Part shown: piece after piece, positions 36,969 through 46,578 of the stretch | Position numbering within the stretch: the first letter of the stretch is position 1 | Layout of the letters: every line of letters starts with the position of its first letter | Source of the DNA: Pantoea phytobeneficialis | GTDB lineage: Bacteria > Pseudomonadota > Gammaproteobacteria > Enterobacterales > Enterobacteriaceae | Direction: 5' to 3' | Assembly: GCF_009728735.1 (NCBI RefSeq) | Contig: NZ_CP024636.1 | Span: 1,390,863 to 1,454,862, forward strand | Length of the DNA stretch: 64,000 nt | Notes under the pieces: generated by a model | What the model was told of the DNA's origin: nothing | Database searches by the model: none | What the model saw: only the letters and a program-made list of their open reading frames with translations | Position numbers and translations under genes: made by a program

Positions 36969-37095
36969 GCCCCAGACCGCCTGTGTTGCGTCAGTAACCC
37001 AGGCGGTTGCTATTCACATTTCTTCAATTTTTCTTACTGCTCGTTACTGCTCAAACTAAGCTTGAAAAGCCATTTCTACTCATAAGGGCTTTCGT

Positions 37096-37752
37096 ATGCG
37101 ATCACATCTCGTTGTTCCCCTGGTGACGCTGGCTTTCCTCACAGCAGGGTGCACCTCCCATGTTGCTGATACCAAACAATATTCAGGCTTTCTCGGTGAT
37201 TACAGCCAGTTAAAAATGGCGGAATCGGCGAGTGGCAAGCCGACGATGCGCTGGATATCGCCCGATTATCATGCGGCGAAGTATCCCAACGTCATTTATA
37301 CCCCAATAGTTTATTACCCGGCGGCGCATCCGACGCAGCGTATCAGCCAGCAGACGCTGGACGCGATACGACAATATGCCGACCAAAAACTGAAAGACGG
37401 CATCACGGTGCATAAAAATCTCGTGACCCAGAAGGGACCCAATACGATGGTGGTGAGAGCGGCAATCACCGCCGTGGGTAGCGAAAATGAGGGGGTGCAA
37501 TTCTATGAAGTGGTACCCGTTGCAGCGGTCATCGCCGGAACCATGGCCGCGACCGGTCATCGTACCCAGAACAGTACGCTGTACCTCGAAGTTGAAGCCA
37601 GCGATGCGCAAACCGGCAAACCGTTGATTAAAGTGGTGCGTAAGGCCTTCGGTAAGACGCTCCCTAACAATAGCTCGCCCATCACTCTGAATGATCTGCG
37701 TCCAGGCATTGATGAAATGGTCCGTGATGCAGTTTCTTTCAGCGCGCCCTGA
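37096..37752 (+). CDS. DUF3313-type predicted outer-membrane lipoprotein
   Basis: A 218-residue lipoprotein precursor: basic start MRSHL, hydrophobic core and lipobox LTAGC with the acylated cysteine at residue 19. The mature part begins TSHVADTKQYSGFLGDYSQL, a pattern of the DUF3313 family (YSGFLxDYSxL). The residues after Cys19 (Thr-Ser) do not include Asp at +2, so outer-membrane sorting is expected. Function unknown; single gene between the carbonic anhydrase and yliI. Confidence 0.8.
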   Translation: MRSHLVVPLVTLAFLTAGCTSHVADTKQYSGFLGDYSQLKMAESASGKPTMRWISPDYHAAKYPNVIYTPIVYYPAAHPTQRISQQTLDAIRQYADQKLKDGITVHKNLVTQKGPNTMVVRAAITAVGSENEGVQFYEVVPVAAVIAGTMAATGHRTQNSTLYLEVEASDAQTGKPLIKVVRKAFGKTLPNNSSPITLNDLRPGIDEMVRDAVSFSAP

Positions 37753-37856
37753 AATGTCCATGCCCGGGCCACCGGGCTTAATGTTTTGTAAATCCTGCAC
37801 ATCCTTTTTTACCGGCTGACTACCCTTAACGTCAGACGGTTAAAAAGGAGACACCC

Positions 37857-38993
37857 ATGCGATTGATGCGTGCAGCGTTGCTGTTTGGCAGCGTGTTGAG
37901 TGGTTCCCTGCCAGCGCTGGCAGCGGATGTTCAGGTTCAGGTTTTACAGGACCATCTGGATCACCCCTGGTCGGTGGCATTTCTGCCCGACAATCACACC
38001 TTGCTTATCACTGAACGTTCGGGTCAGTTACGCAGTTGGCAGCCTGACAAAGGCTTATCCGCGCCAATTAGCGGCGTGCCAAAAGTGTGGGTGCAACGGC
38101 AGGGTGGGTTGCTGGATGTGGTGCTGGCACCGGATTTCGCACAAAGCCGCCGTGTATGGCTCAGCTATACCACGGCTGACGCGGCGGGGCGTGCGGGTGG
38201 CGTAGTCGGCTATGGTCGCCTGAGTGATGACAATCGTCAGTTGAACGACTTCCGGGTGGTGCTGGAGCAAACGCCAAAACTCTCCAGCGGGGCCAATTTG
38301 GGCACACGGCTGGCGTTCGACCAGGCAGGATTTTTATGGATTGCCTTCGGTGACAATTTTGCCAGCAGCAGCGCACAGGATCTGGACAAGCTCTCCGGCA
38401 AGATCGTGCGCCTGACGGCTGACGGTAAGATCCCGGCAGACAACCCCTTTGTGCATCATCAGGGGGCGCGTGGTGAAATCTGGTCATATGGCATGCGTAA
38501 TCCACAGGGCCTGGCGTTGAATCCGTGGACGCAGCAGATGTGGGAAAGTGAGCACGGACCTCGCGGAGGCGATGAAGTCAATATCCCGGAAAAAGGCAAA
38601 AATTATGGCTGGCCGTTGGCGACCTGGGGCATTGATTACAGCGGGCAGAAAGTGCCGGAATCCAGGGGCGGCGAAGTTGCGGGCACGGAGCAGCCGGTAT
38701 TTTACTGGAAGGTTTCCCCGGCCATCAGCGGGATGGCGTTTTATAACAGCGCGCGTTTCCCGCAGTGGAAAAACTCGTTGTTTATCGGCGCGCTGAAGGA
38801 AAAAAGTCTGATTCGCCTGATGGTCAATGGCGAGAAGGTGGTAGAGGAGCAGCGCCTGTTGACGGAACGGGGAGAACGTATTCGCGATGTTCGTCAGGGG
38901 CCGGACGGTTTCCTGTATGTGCTGACCGACGAGCGTAACGGTAAATTATTGAAAGTGGGGCTGGCCGCGAACGCCAGTGCCCCACGCGGGTAG
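37857..38993 (+). CDS. yliI: YliI-like soluble aldose dehydrogenase homologue with His-to-Asn change at the catalytic base
   Basis: A 378-residue periplasmic six-bladed beta-propeller related to PQQ-dependent aldose sugar dehydrogenase (E. coli YliI/Asd). The signal peptide ends near PALA-ADV (residue 22). Conserved blocks include WSYGMRNPQGLALNPWTQQM, ESEHGPRGGDEVN and KNYGWPLATWG. Where E. coli YliI reads SGAHFGGRLVF and soluble glucose dehydrogenase has catalytic His144, this protein reads SGANLGTRLAF (N147). The general base is thus missing, so it may be inactive or altered. GGAG precedes the ATG at 37857. Confidence 0.85.
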   Translation: MRLMRAALLFGSVLSGSLPALAADVQVQVLQDHLDHPWSVAFLPDNHTLLITERSGQLRSWQPDKGLSAPISGVPKVWVQRQGGLLDVVLAPDFAQSRRVWLSYTTADAAGRAGGVVGYGRLSDDNRQLNDFRVVLEQTPKLSSGANLGTRLAFDQAGFLWIAFGDNFASSSAQDLDKLSGKIVRLTADGKIPADNPFVHHQGARGEIWSYGMRNPQGLALNPWTQQMWESEHGPRGGDEVNIPEKGKNYGWPLATWGIDYSGQKVPESRGGEVAGTEQPVFYWKVSPAISGMAFYNSARFPQWKNSLFIGALKEKSLIRLMVNGEKVVEEQRLLTERGERIRDVRQGPDGFLYVLTDERNGKLLKVGLAANASAPRG

Positions 38994-39650
38994 TTAGCGT
39001 ACCCAGTTACACACTTCCCAGCCACGCTGCTGCGCTTCCTGATGCAGCAGCTGATCCGGGTTAATGACCCAGGCATGATCGGCGTGGGCCAACAACGGCA
39101 GGTCGTTCATCGAGTCACTGTAGGCCCAGGTGCGCTCAAAACGTCTCTCCTGTTGCAACGCTTTCCAGTCGCTCAATCGCGCCACTTTGCCCTCTTTGTA
39201 GGTCATGGTGCCGTAGGTCAGGCCGCTGTAGCGGTCATCGACAATCTCCACACCAATGGCCAGCGCACCATGCACGCCAAGGCGCTCGGCAATCGGTACA
39301 GCCAGGTGTTCACCGCTGGCGGTGATAATCATTACGGTGTCGCCACGTTGTTGATGCCAGTTGATGCGTTCGCGTGCGGCGGGAAAGACACGCGGCAGGA
39401 TATCGCGGTGGATAAAACGCCGCACCCAGCCAGATACCGTCATGGTTGCCATTCCGGCCAGCGGGGCGAGGGTGGTGTTCATATATTCTTCAATTGAGAG
39501 CGTTCCGGCGTGATATTGGGTCATTAGCGACTGTTCGGCGCTAATCAGTTCGGCGGGGGCAAAACCCTGTGAAACCAACCAGCGTAGCCACAGGCTGGTG
39601 CTGTCTTCACAAATCAGGGTTTCGTCGAGATCGAACACGGCTAAGTCCAT
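38994..39650 (-). CDS. HAD-superfamily IB phosphatase (SerB-like)
   Basis: A 218-residue hydrolase. The nucleophile motif FDLDETL (Asp7, Asp9), motif II ITASGEH, the Lys of TYKEGKVARL and the motif III SDSMNDLPLL are intact, so it should be an active phosphatase of the phosphoserine phosphatase-like branch; the substrate is unknown. The frame opens far upstream at 39746, but ATG 39650 is 7 nt after GAGGAG and gives the normal family start. Convergent with yliI, with no gap between the two stop codons. Confidence 0.85.
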   Translation of the reverse strand: MDLAVFDLDETLICEDSTSLWLRWLVSQGFAPAELISAEQSLMTQYHAGTLSIEEYMNTTLAPLAGMATMTVSGWVRRFIHRDILPRVFPAARERINWHQQRGDTVMIITASGEHLAVPIAERLGVHGALAIGVEIVDDRYSGLTYGTMTYKEGKVARLSDWKALQQERRFERTWAYSDSMNDLPLLAHADHAWVINPDQLLHQEAQQRGWEVCNWVR

Positions 39651-39928
39651 CATGATTCTCCTCAGGCTGACTGAAATCAGGTTAGCGGAAATTTGTGACT
39701 GGCTTAACTGATCTGCGAAAAATCGGAATTTCTCGCAATTTTTCACAGATGGCGACAGAACAAAGGTGGCAGCGCAACGGTGATGGTGCCAGGGTTACTG
39801 TAATAATTTCTATAAAACTTTACCGACAGACGGTTTTTTTCCGCAGCGCAAACCGGTAGTTTTTTAGGCAACGTGCGTCTTGCAGGAATGAGCCACGATT
39901 TAACAAGGACAATTATCTGGTCATACAC

Positions 39929-41134
39929 ATGAAAAAATTACTTAATGCTTCTACCTGGCGGCCTTTTGCTGCCTCCTCCCTTCTGTTCGTGCTTCTTCCG
40001 GTTTCCGCCCTGGCTGAAGAGGCCCCTGCCGCGCCACAAATTGAAGCCAAAGCCTGGATTTTGATGGATTACAACAGCGGTAAGGTGCTTACCGAGTCTA
40101 ACGCCGATCAGCGTCTGGACCCCGCCAGCCTGACCAAAATGATGACCAGTTATGTGGTCGGTCAGGCGCTGAAGTCAGGCAAAATTCATGAAGACGACAT
40201 GGTGACAATCGGTCAGGATGCCTGGGCTACGGGTAACCCGAAGCTGAAAGGATCGTCGCTGATGTTCCTTAAACCCGGTGACCGCATCCCGGTTTCTGAG
40301 CTGAACAAGGGGATTGTCATCCAGTCTGGTAACGATGCCTGTATCGCGATGGCCGACTACGTCGCGGGGAGCCAGGATTCGTTTATTGGCCTGATGAACA
40401 ACTACGCGAAATCCTTCGGCCTGCAAAACACCCATTTTATGACGGTGCACGGCCTCGATGCGGATGGGCAGTACAGCACTGCGCGCGATATGGCGATTAT
40501 CGGTCAGCGGTTGATCCGTGATGTACCGGAAGAGTATGCGCTGAATAAAGAGAAAGAGTTTACCTTTAACAACATTAAGCAGATGAACCGTAACCGTCTG
40601 CTGTGGAGCAGCAACCTCAAGGTTGACGGTATCAAAACCGGCCATACTTCGGGCGCGGGCAACAATCTGGTTTCATCGGCGACTGACGGTGACATGCGTC
40701 TGATTTCCGTGGTGCTGGGTGCTGAAACCGATGCCGTTCGCTTCCGTGAGAGCGAAAAACTTCTCACCTGGGGTTTCCGTTTTTATGACACCGTGACCCC
40801 GATTAAAGCGGATAAACCTTTTGCTCAACAGCGTGTCTGGTTTGGTGATCGCCAAGAGGTCAACCTGGGTGTGGAGAAAGATGCCTCTATCACCGTGCCA
40901 AAAGGGCAGATGAATAACCTCAAAGCCAGTTACACCCTGACGTCACCGCAGCTGGAAGCGCCGCTGAAGAAAAATCAGGTGGTGGGTACCATCGATTTTC
41001 AGCTGGATGGCAAAACGGTTGATCAACGTCCGTTGGTGGTGATGGAAGATGTGCAGGAAGGGGGCTTTATCGGCCGTATCTGGGATTTCATTGTGATGAA
41101 ATTCGATAGCCTGTTTGGTAAGTGGTTTAACTAA
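39929..41134 (+). CDS. dacC: D-alanyl-D-alanine carboxypeptidase DacC (PBP6)
   Basis: Trims the terminal D-Ala from peptidoglycan pentapeptides. The 401-residue precursor has a signal peptide (cleaved near ALA-EEAP), the three penicillin-binding motifs S67-LTK, S133-GN and K236-TG, the PBP5_C domain, and an amphipathic C-terminal anchor ([20 protein letters not shown]). Upstream spacing is odd: AAGGA lies about 20 nt before the ATG, with no other Shine-Dalgarno sequence. Same neighbour (ybjG side) as in E. coli. Confidence 0.95.
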   Translation: MKKLLNASTWRPFAASSLLFVLLPVSALAEEAPAAPQIEAKAWILMDYNSGKVLTESNADQRLDPASLTKMMTSYVVGQALKSGKIHEDDMVTIGQDAWATGNPKLKGSSLMFLKPGDRIPVSELNKGIVIQSGNDACIAMADYVAGSQDSFIGLMNNYAKSFGLQNTHFMTVHGLDADGQYSTARDMAIIGQRLIRDVPEEYALNKEKEFTFNNIKQMNRNRLLWSSNLKVDGIKTGHTSGAGNNLVSSATDGDMRLISVVLGAETDAVRFRESEKLLTWGFRFYDTVTPIKADKPFAQQRVWFGDRQEVNLGVEKDASITVPKGQMNNLKASYTLTSPQLEAPLKKNQVVGTIDFQLDGKTVDQRPLVVMEDVQEGGFIGRIWDFIVMKFDSLFGKWFN

Positions 41135-41141
41135 CCGTCAT

Positions 41142-41173
41142 CCGTAATGGCGCGACAAATCGCGCCGTTACGG
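41142..41173. repeat. REP-like palindrome variant with CCGTAA/TTACGG arms
   Basis: CCGTAATGGCGCGACAAATC followed by GCGCCGTTACGG. Between the convergent dacC and ybjG genes; it can also serve as a two-way 3'-end hairpin. Confidence 0.75.
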
Positions 41174-41180
41174 AATCCTT

Positions 41181-41786
41181 TTACCCGCGAACCCATCCCT
41201 TACGAATCGGCAGTGCGAACAGCGCGCGGTAGATCTGATGTGTCAGCGCTAACATGCGTGAACCGTAGAGTTGCCATGCGAGATTTGAGGCCAGGCAGCC
41301 GAGCATTCCCACCAGAAATCCTCCCAGCATATCCAACGGCCAGTGCACGCCAAGATAAACGCGTGACCACGCGATGGCGATGCCGGTGAGCAACAAAATC
41401 ACACCCGACCATAAACGGTGCCAGCAAATGAACGCCAGCGCGAAAGTGAAAATGGTGGTGCCATGATCGCTGGGGTAGGAGTCATCGGCGGCATGCGACA
41501 GGAACTGATGGCCCAGTCCGATCACAAACGGGCGCGGATGCGGCAACAACTGACTGATGCACCAGGAGATACTCAGGGCATAAATCAGCGCCATACCGGT
41601 TTTTAATACCAGGGTGCGCTGTGAGGCCACCTGTTCACGCGGTCCCCATAGCCACAGCATCACGATCAGCAGCGGGACAATGGCGATCAAGTCGCGTGCG
41701 ATAAAAGTGGCCAGGCTCAGTAACCATTCCGGTGAATTCGGCGTGGCGTTAATCCATAAAAACAGCGTGCGGTTGATCTCTTCCAT
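41181..41786 (-). CDS. ybjG: Undecaprenyl-diphosphate phosphatase YbjG (PAP2 family)
   Basis: Dephosphorylates undecaprenyl diphosphate at the periplasmic face to recycle the cell-wall lipid carrier. The 201-residue protein has five to six helices and the PAP2 motifs PHPRPF, YPSDHGTTIF and SRVYLGVHWPLDML, and ends IRKGWVRG like E. coli YbjG. Its ATG shares a base with the stop of the upstream PAP2 gene (TAATG), so the two are translationally coupled. Confidence 0.92.
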   Translation of the reverse strand: MEEINRTLFLWINATPNSPEWLLSLATFIARDLIAIVPLLIVMLWLWGPREQVASQRTLVLKTGMALIYALSISWCISQLLPHPRPFVIGLGHQFLSHAADDSYPSDHGTTIFTFALAFICWHRLWSGVILLLTGIAIAWSRVYLGVHWPLDMLGGFLVGMLGCLASNLAWQLYGSRMLALTHQIYRALFALPIRKGWVRG

Positions 41787-42529
41787 TACGCTCTTCTGTT
41801 CCTCGTCTTGTTTACCCAAAAAGAAACGCCAGCAAAAATCAGCATCTGGGTCAGCCATACCCACCATCCCGCCCACAGATTGTGGGAGAAGAAGTGCGCG
41901 CCACGCATTACCTGGCCGTATCCCATCAATAATCCGAGGGCAATACCGGCCAGCAACGCCAGCAGGGCACGGCGTGGCTTCTCTGGCCACCACAGGAAAA
42001 ATAACCCCATTACCGCAAACCCGCTCGACGCATGACCACCCGGGAAGCATTGACCGGGACCGCTGTTCTCAGGCACTGCGCTCAGCAGGGTAAAGTTCGC
42101 GGCTTTACCACCGAACATCGCCAGATCCCAGGGACAGGAGTGCGCGCTGTGTGCCTTCAGAATGCCGATCACCAAGGGTCCCAAGCCCAGCAGCAACGCG
42201 ACCAGAACCCGCCTGCCATCACGTATCTGAATGCCACGCAACAGCATCACGACACCGCCAATGATGATTGCATCCTTCAGCAAGCGATGGTTGATCAGAT
42301 CCAGCCAGCGGTTGTGTTGCCACGGGAAACGCTGGGTTAGCGGATCAAACCAAAACTGACTGATGGCGATATCAAGGCTTTCATGGCGTGACCACAGCAG
42401 GAAAACCGATGCTAAAAATGCCAGCAAAATAAAGTTGATAGCGTAAAAGCGACGTGACAGCGGGTAAATAGCCGGGTTCTGAATCCTGATACGGGTTGTT
42501 GAATTGTTTAGTTTTGATGACAGCGACAT
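41786..42529 (-). CDS. PAP2-family membrane phosphatase
   Basis: A 247-residue inner-membrane protein with about six helices. The PAP2 motifs are present in a divergent form: KAHSAHSCPWDL in place of KxxxxxxRP, CFPGGHASSGF for PSGH, and RGAHFFSHNLWAGW for SRxxxxxHxxxD. This pattern resembles the LpxE/LpxT-like lipid A phosphatase branch more than YbjG. It is coupled to ybjG by a TAATG overlap. A lipid diphosphate is the likely substrate, but which one is not clear. Nothing equivalent sits here in E. coli. Confidence 0.82.
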   Translation of the reverse strand: MSLSSKLNNSTTRIRIQNPAIYPLSRRFYAINFILLAFLASVFLLWSRHESLDIAISQFWFDPLTQRFPWQHNRWLDLINHRLLKDAIIIGGVVMLLRGIQIRDGRRVLVALLLGLGPLVIGILKAHSAHSCPWDLAMFGGKAANFTLLSAVPENSGPGQCFPGGHASSGFAVMGLFFLWWPEKPRRALLALLAGIALGLLMGYGQVMRGAHFFSHNLWAGWWVWLTQMLIFAGVSFWVNKTRNRRA

Positions 42530-42609
42530 GAATGTTTGCGGATAGTGAAACCAGGTGCACAGGGTCGCAATTCGCGCTTAAGAGAACCTTAAGCCACTTA
42601 CGACGGGCA

Positions 42610-42640
42610 TAAAAAAACCCGTCAGTCAGTGACTGGCGGG
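42610..42640 (-). terminator. Terminator of ybjL
   Basis: A 9-bp stem with one mismatch (CCCGCCAGT / ACTGACGGG, minus strand) followed by seven Us. It lies about 90 bp past the ybjL stop and upstream of the PAP2 gene. Confidence 0.8.
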
Positions 42641-42729
42641 CTCCTCAACTTGGGGATTTCAAAGAAAAGCAGTGGCATTAATTCAGACTGCACCCCGGAA
42701 AAAAAGTTCTGGACTCAGTCGAAAAATTT

Positions 42730-44418
42730 TTATAAGGGCAAAATTGGCCAAATAATGACGATTAGCGTACCGGCCAGCGTCAGCAGCACGTTGGCAATCG
42801 CATAGGTTCCGGCATAGCCCAGCGCCGGAATATTGCTGCGTGCGGTGTCGCTGATAATCTCCATTGCCGGGGCGCAGGTGCGTGCCCCCATAATCGCCCC
42901 GAACAGCAGTGCGCGGTTCATTCGCAGTACATAAGCACCAAACAGGTAACAAATCACCACCGGCACCAGACTGACCAGCAGGCCACTCAGTAACATCAGC
43001 GCACCTTCACTGCCCAGCCCGTGTTGCAGGCCGCTGCCTGCGCTAAGGCCAACGCCCGCCATAAACACCATCAGGCCGAACTCTTTTACCATCGTCAACG
43101 CGCCCTGAGGGATGTAACCAAAGGTCGGATGGTTGGCACGCAGAAAGCCCAACATGATTCCGGAAAACAGGAGCCCGGCCGCGTTACCGATACCAAAACT
43201 GAAATTGCTGAACTGGAAAGTGATCATGCCGATCATCAAACCAATAATAAAGAAGGCGCAAAATGCCAGCAGATCGGTCATCTGACTATGGATGGCGATA
43301 AAGCCGATGCGATCGGCAAGACTTTTCACGCGCTTAGCCTCACCGCTGACCTGCAACACATCACCTTTGTTCAGCATGATGCTGTCATCGATCGGCATTT
43401 CAATCTGGCTGCGGATAACGCGGTTGAGGAAACAGCCATGATCGGTCAGCTTCAGATGATTGAGACGTTTATTCACCGCATTATGGTTCTTCACCACAAT
43501 CTCTTCGGTCACGATGCGCATATCCAGCAGGTCACGGTCGAACACTTCTTTGCCGTTACGGAAGCTGGGATCGAGACGGGCATGGGCATCGGGATAACCC
43601 ACCAGCGAAATCTCATCGCCAAGTTGCAACTGAGCATCCCCATCCGGGCTGGCAAGGATACCGTTGCGGCGCAGACGCTCGATATAACAGCCGGTCTGAC
43701 GATGAATGCCCAGTTCACGCAGATTTTTGCCGCCACTCCATGCCACCAACTCTGGCCCAACGCGGTAGGCGCGGATCACCGGAAGGAAAACTTTACGCTG
43801 ACTGTCAGCATCCAGACCGCGCTCACGGGCAATTTGCTGGGCGCAGGTCGGCAGGTCCTGATGTTGCAGACGTGGCAGGTAGCGTGCGCCGAAGATCAGG
43901 CTGACCAGACCGACCAGGTAGGTAATGGCATAGCCGAGGCTGAGATGATCCTGCATCAGGTTCAGTTGCTGATTGTCACTGATACTATGCCGGAGCGTGT
44001 CCCCGGCACCCACCAGCACCGGTGTGGAGGTCATGGCGCCTGCCAGCATGCCAGCGGTCAGGCCAATATCCCAGCCGAACACTTTACCCAACAGCAGCGC
44101 CAGCAGCAGGGCGCTGCCCACCATCACGATGGCGAGAATAAAATAGTTTTTACCGTCACGGAAAAAGATCGAAAAAAAGTTGGGTCCCGCTTCGACGCCG
44201 ACACAAAAAATAAACAGCATAAATCCGAGGCTCAATGCAGCGGTATTTATGGCGAAATGTTGTTCACCTAAAATAAGCGATACTACTAATACGCCAATAG
44301 AATTTCCGAGCTGGACAGAGCCAAGGCGTAATTTACCCAGACAGAGGCCGAGGGCTAAAACCACAAATAATAACAGGACGTCATTTCCGCTTAACAAATC
44401 TGCGACGTTAATATTCAC
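42730..44418 (-). CDS. ybjL: YbjL, AspT/YidE-family transporter
   Basis: A 562-residue inner-membrane transporter of the aspartate:alanine exchanger family. Five or six helices on each side flank two TrkA-C (RCK_C) domains at about residues 200-380 ([33 protein letters not shown]). Family signatures [19 protein letters not shown] and [12 protein letters not shown] are intact in the two membrane halves. Matches E. coli YbjL in length and order; the natural substrate is not established. Confidence 0.92.
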   Translation of the reverse strand: MNINVADLLSGNDVLLLFVVLALGLCLGKLRLGSVQLGNSIGVLVVSLILGEQHFAINTAALSLGFMLFIFCVGVEAGPNFFSIFFRDGKNYFILAIVMVGSALLLALLLGKVFGWDIGLTAGMLAGAMTSTPVLVGAGDTLRHSISDNQQLNLMQDHLSLGYAITYLVGLVSLIFGARYLPRLQHQDLPTCAQQIARERGLDADSQRKVFLPVIRAYRVGPELVAWSGGKNLRELGIHRQTGCYIERLRRNGILASPDGDAQLQLGDEISLVGYPDAHARLDPSFRNGKEVFDRDLLDMRIVTEEIVVKNHNAVNKRLNHLKLTDHGCFLNRVIRSQIEMPIDDSIMLNKGDVLQVSGEAKRVKSLADRIGFIAIHSQMTDLLAFCAFFIIGLMIGMITFQFSNFSFGIGNAAGLLFSGIMLGFLRANHPTFGYIPQGALTMVKEFGLMVFMAGVGLSAGSGLQHGLGSEGALMLLSGLLVSLVPVVICYLFGAYVLRMNRALLFGAIMGARTCAPAMEIISDTARSNIPALGYAGTYAIANVLLTLAGTLIVIIWPILPL

Positions 44419-44672
44419 GCTTTAACTTCTTATTTACCTGTAACATGTTGATGAAAAGGTCGTTTTTCGCTATCTTGTGGCGACCGCAGGTGCCCGTTTT
44501 GCCGGGAGGGCAGGGACCGAATTTTGAAGCGGCGTCATTCTAATCATAATTAACACCCTCAGCTATCGGCAGTTTTCATTCCTTCCGCATTCAGCTGTTT
44601 CTTTTTATTTCCACTCGTGTGCCAGGGCAGTTAAAAGTTTCAATATTGTTAACACTGAAGTTGAGGTTGGTT

Positions 44673-45038
44673 ATGTTGCAGCGTAATAATCGCTGGCCTG
44701 CATCGGTGCTGGGCGTAACGCTATATACGCTGGTGTTTATTTTTGCCCATCATTTTTGGGTCTCACCGGGTGAAAGGTCGATAGGTGGTCAGCCAGAGTT
44801 GCTGCTGTTTCTGCTGCCGGGCATTGTGGTGGCGCTGATGCAGCCGGAAAGTCCGTTAAAAAGTACGCTGTGGGTGGCACTGGCGGGGACGGTGCTGGGT
44901 ACGCTGTGGGTGTTGCTGGTGCTGAATCTGAGCCATAGCGGTTGGATGGTCATCTGGGGATTGAGTGCGCTGTTTTGGGCGGGCTGTGGCGCGCTATTGG
45001 TACGTTTGCTGCGCATCATGCTGGCGATGCGTTCATGA
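44673..45038 (+). CDS. ybjM: YbjM-like inner-membrane protein
   Basis: A 121-residue protein with four hydrophobic segments, ending in a basic tail. It aligns weakly but in order with E. coli YbjM (LLFFILPG / LLLFLLPG; LSAVFWCALGAL / LSALFWAGCGAL) and lies between ybjL and grxA as in E. coli. ATG 44673 has GAGG 6-7 nt upstream; a longer frame opens at 44619. Function unknown. Confidence 0.8.
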   Translation: MLQRNNRWPASVLGVTLYTLVFIFAHHFWVSPGERSIGGQPELLLFLLPGIVVALMQPESPLKSTLWVALAGTVLGTLWVLLVLNLSHSGWMVIWGLSALFWAGCGALLVRLLRIMLAMRS

Positions 45039-45045
45039 GGCAGGT

Positions 45046-45110
45046 GTAGCGGCGCGATTTATCGCGCGGTTTTCTGCTGGCAAAACCCGCGCGATAAATC
45101 GCACCGCTAC
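45046..45110. repeat. REP-like palindrome, inverted pair
   Basis: AGCGGCGCGATTTATCGCGC (45048-45067) and GCGCGATAAATCGCACCGC (45089-45107) face each other; the spacer continues the pairing (GGTTTT / AAAACC), so the unit is one long hairpin between ybjM and grxA. Confidence 0.88.
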
Positions 45111-45116
45111 GATCTG

Positions 45117-45380
45117 TTATACCGCGAAATCCAGATTCTCTTTCGTCCATGCGGCGAAATCGGTATAGCCACCGATATGCTGCTGGTCGAGGAAAATCTG
45201 CGGCACCGTAGTGACCGGTTTACCCGCACGGGCTTCCAGATCGGCTTTGGTGATGCCTTCTACCTGAATGTCGACGTACTGATAATTAAAATCGTCACGT
45301 TCGGTGGTCAGTTTGGCGGCCAGTTCCTGGGCGCGTACGCAGTAAGGACAGCCGGGACGACCAAAAATCACTGCAAACAT
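45117..45380 (-). CDS. grxA: Glutaredoxin 1
   Basis: Glutathione-dependent disulfide reductase, for instance for ribonucleotide reductase. The 87-residue thioredoxin-fold protein has the active site C11-P-Y-C14, TVPQIFLDQQHIGGYTDF with the cis-Pro and GSH-binding residues, and the same size as E. coli Grx1 (85). GGAG lies before the ATG. Divergent from ybjC. Confidence 0.95.
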   Translation of the reverse strand: MFAVIFGRPGCPYCVRAQELAAKLTTERDDFNYQYVDIQVEGITKADLEARAGKPVTTVPQIFLDQQHIGGYTDFAAWTKENLDFAV

Positions 45381-45574
45381 TGCTTCTCTCCTTCCGCTGC
45401 TGTTTTGTGATGAAAGTCACATCACAGCGTGAATAATGGCAGACATGATGCCCGTCCATCCCGCTTAAAGAAAGAAGAAAATGCCTGTTACTCTGATGCC
45501 CGCCATCTATGCAATTGCGTAAGGGTCCGCTATAACAGACGGCTTAACGGATTGAACTGTGGGAGAGTCATCTC

Positions 45575-45826
45575 ATGAGCAACCTGGCCCGATTACCAAA
45601 GCCGGTGCTGTTACTGGAAGCCATCGGCGTGATCGCCGTGATTGGCGCACTGGCGTTAATTAATGACTGGATCGCGGCGCCTGCCGCTATCAGTGAAAAG
45701 ACGCTGGCGACGGTGTTGTTCATTGTCGGCATCGTGCTGATGCTGCCTGCCGCCTGGTTGATGATGTGGCGTACCGCCAAAGCGATGGCCCCCCAGTTGT
45801 TCAATCAACATGACAAAAAGAAGTAA
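45575..45826 (+). CDS. ybjC: YbjC family small membrane protein
   Basis: An 83-residue protein with two predicted membrane helices and a Lys-rich tail (HDKKK). It starts the ybjC-nfsA-rimK-ybjN cluster, 12 bp before nfsA. The place and topology match E. coli YbjC, which is co-transcribed with nfsA under SoxS/Rob control in E. coli. Function unknown. No soxbox was resolved by eye. Confidence 0.85.
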   Translation: MSNLARLPKPVLLLEAIGVIAVIGALALINDWIAAPAAISEKTLATVLFIVGIVLMLPAAWLMMWRTAKAMAPQLFNQHDKKK

Positions 45827-45838
45827 CCGGAGAGGATT

Positions 45839-46561
45839 ATGACGCCGACCATTGATTTACTGTGCAGCCACCGTTCCATTCGTGCTTTTACCGATCAGGA
45901 TATTGATCAGGCGCAGCGCGACGCCATTATTGCAGCGGCACAAGCGGCTTCAACCTCCAGTTTTTTGCAGTGTTCCTCGATTATTCGTATCACCGATCGG
46001 CAGAAGCGTGAGCAACTGGTGACACTGACTGGCGGGCAGCCGTGGGTGAGTGCCGCTGCGGAGTTTTGGGTGTTCTGCGCCGATTTTAATCGTCATCTGC
46101 AAATTTGCCCCGAAGCGCAACTGGGGCGCGCCGAGCAGTTATTGCTGGGTTGCGTGGATACCGCGCTGATGGCGCAGAATGCGATGATAGCAGCGGAATC
46201 GCTCGGTCTGGGTGGTGTGTTTATCGGCGGTATCCGCAACAACATCGCGGATGTCACCACGCTGCTCGGCCTGCCCAAGTTTGTGCTGCCATTATTTGGT
46301 TTCTGCATCGGCCATCCTGCCGCGGTCCCGGATATCAAACCCCGTATCCCGCAGGCGATGCTGGTGCATGAAAACACCTATCAACCTTTCGATGCGGCGG
46401 TGCTGGCGGAATACGACAGCCGTACCAGCATCTATTATCAACAGCGTGACAGCAATCAACGCGCGGAAACCTGGAGCGAGCTGATTCAACGCCTGATCAT
46501 AAAAGAAACGCGTCCGTTTATGCTGGATTACCTGCACCAGCAGGGCTGGGCAACCCGTTAA
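45839..46561 (+). CDS. nfsA: Oxygen-insensitive NADPH nitroreductase NfsA
   Basis: FMN flavoprotein that reduces nitroaromatics, chromate and quinones with two-electron steps. The 240 residues match E. coli NfsA: HRSIRAF at the FMN phosphate site, [33 protein letters not shown], and the terminal [20 protein letters not shown] lies before the ATG. It is followed 17 bp later by rimK. Confidence 0.95.
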   Translation: MTPTIDLLCSHRSIRAFTDQDIDQAQRDAIIAAAQAASTSSFLQCSSIIRITDRQKREQLVTLTGGQPWVSAAAEFWVFCADFNRHLQICPEAQLGRAEQLLLGCVDTALMAQNAMIAAESLGLGGVFIGGIRNNIADVTTLLGLPKFVLPLFGFCIGHPAAVPDIKPRIPQAMLVHENTYQPFDAAVLAEYDSRTSIYYQQRDSNQRAETWSELIQRLIIKETRPFMLDYLHQQGWATR

Positions 46562-46578
46562 GCACAAGGAATTCTGCG

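Noticed and set aside
43021..44271. Open frame of 416 codons on the plus strand
   Set aside because: Fully antisense to ybjL, rich in His and Gln as typical for the reverse of a membrane protein gene, no ribosome binding site, no family pattern.
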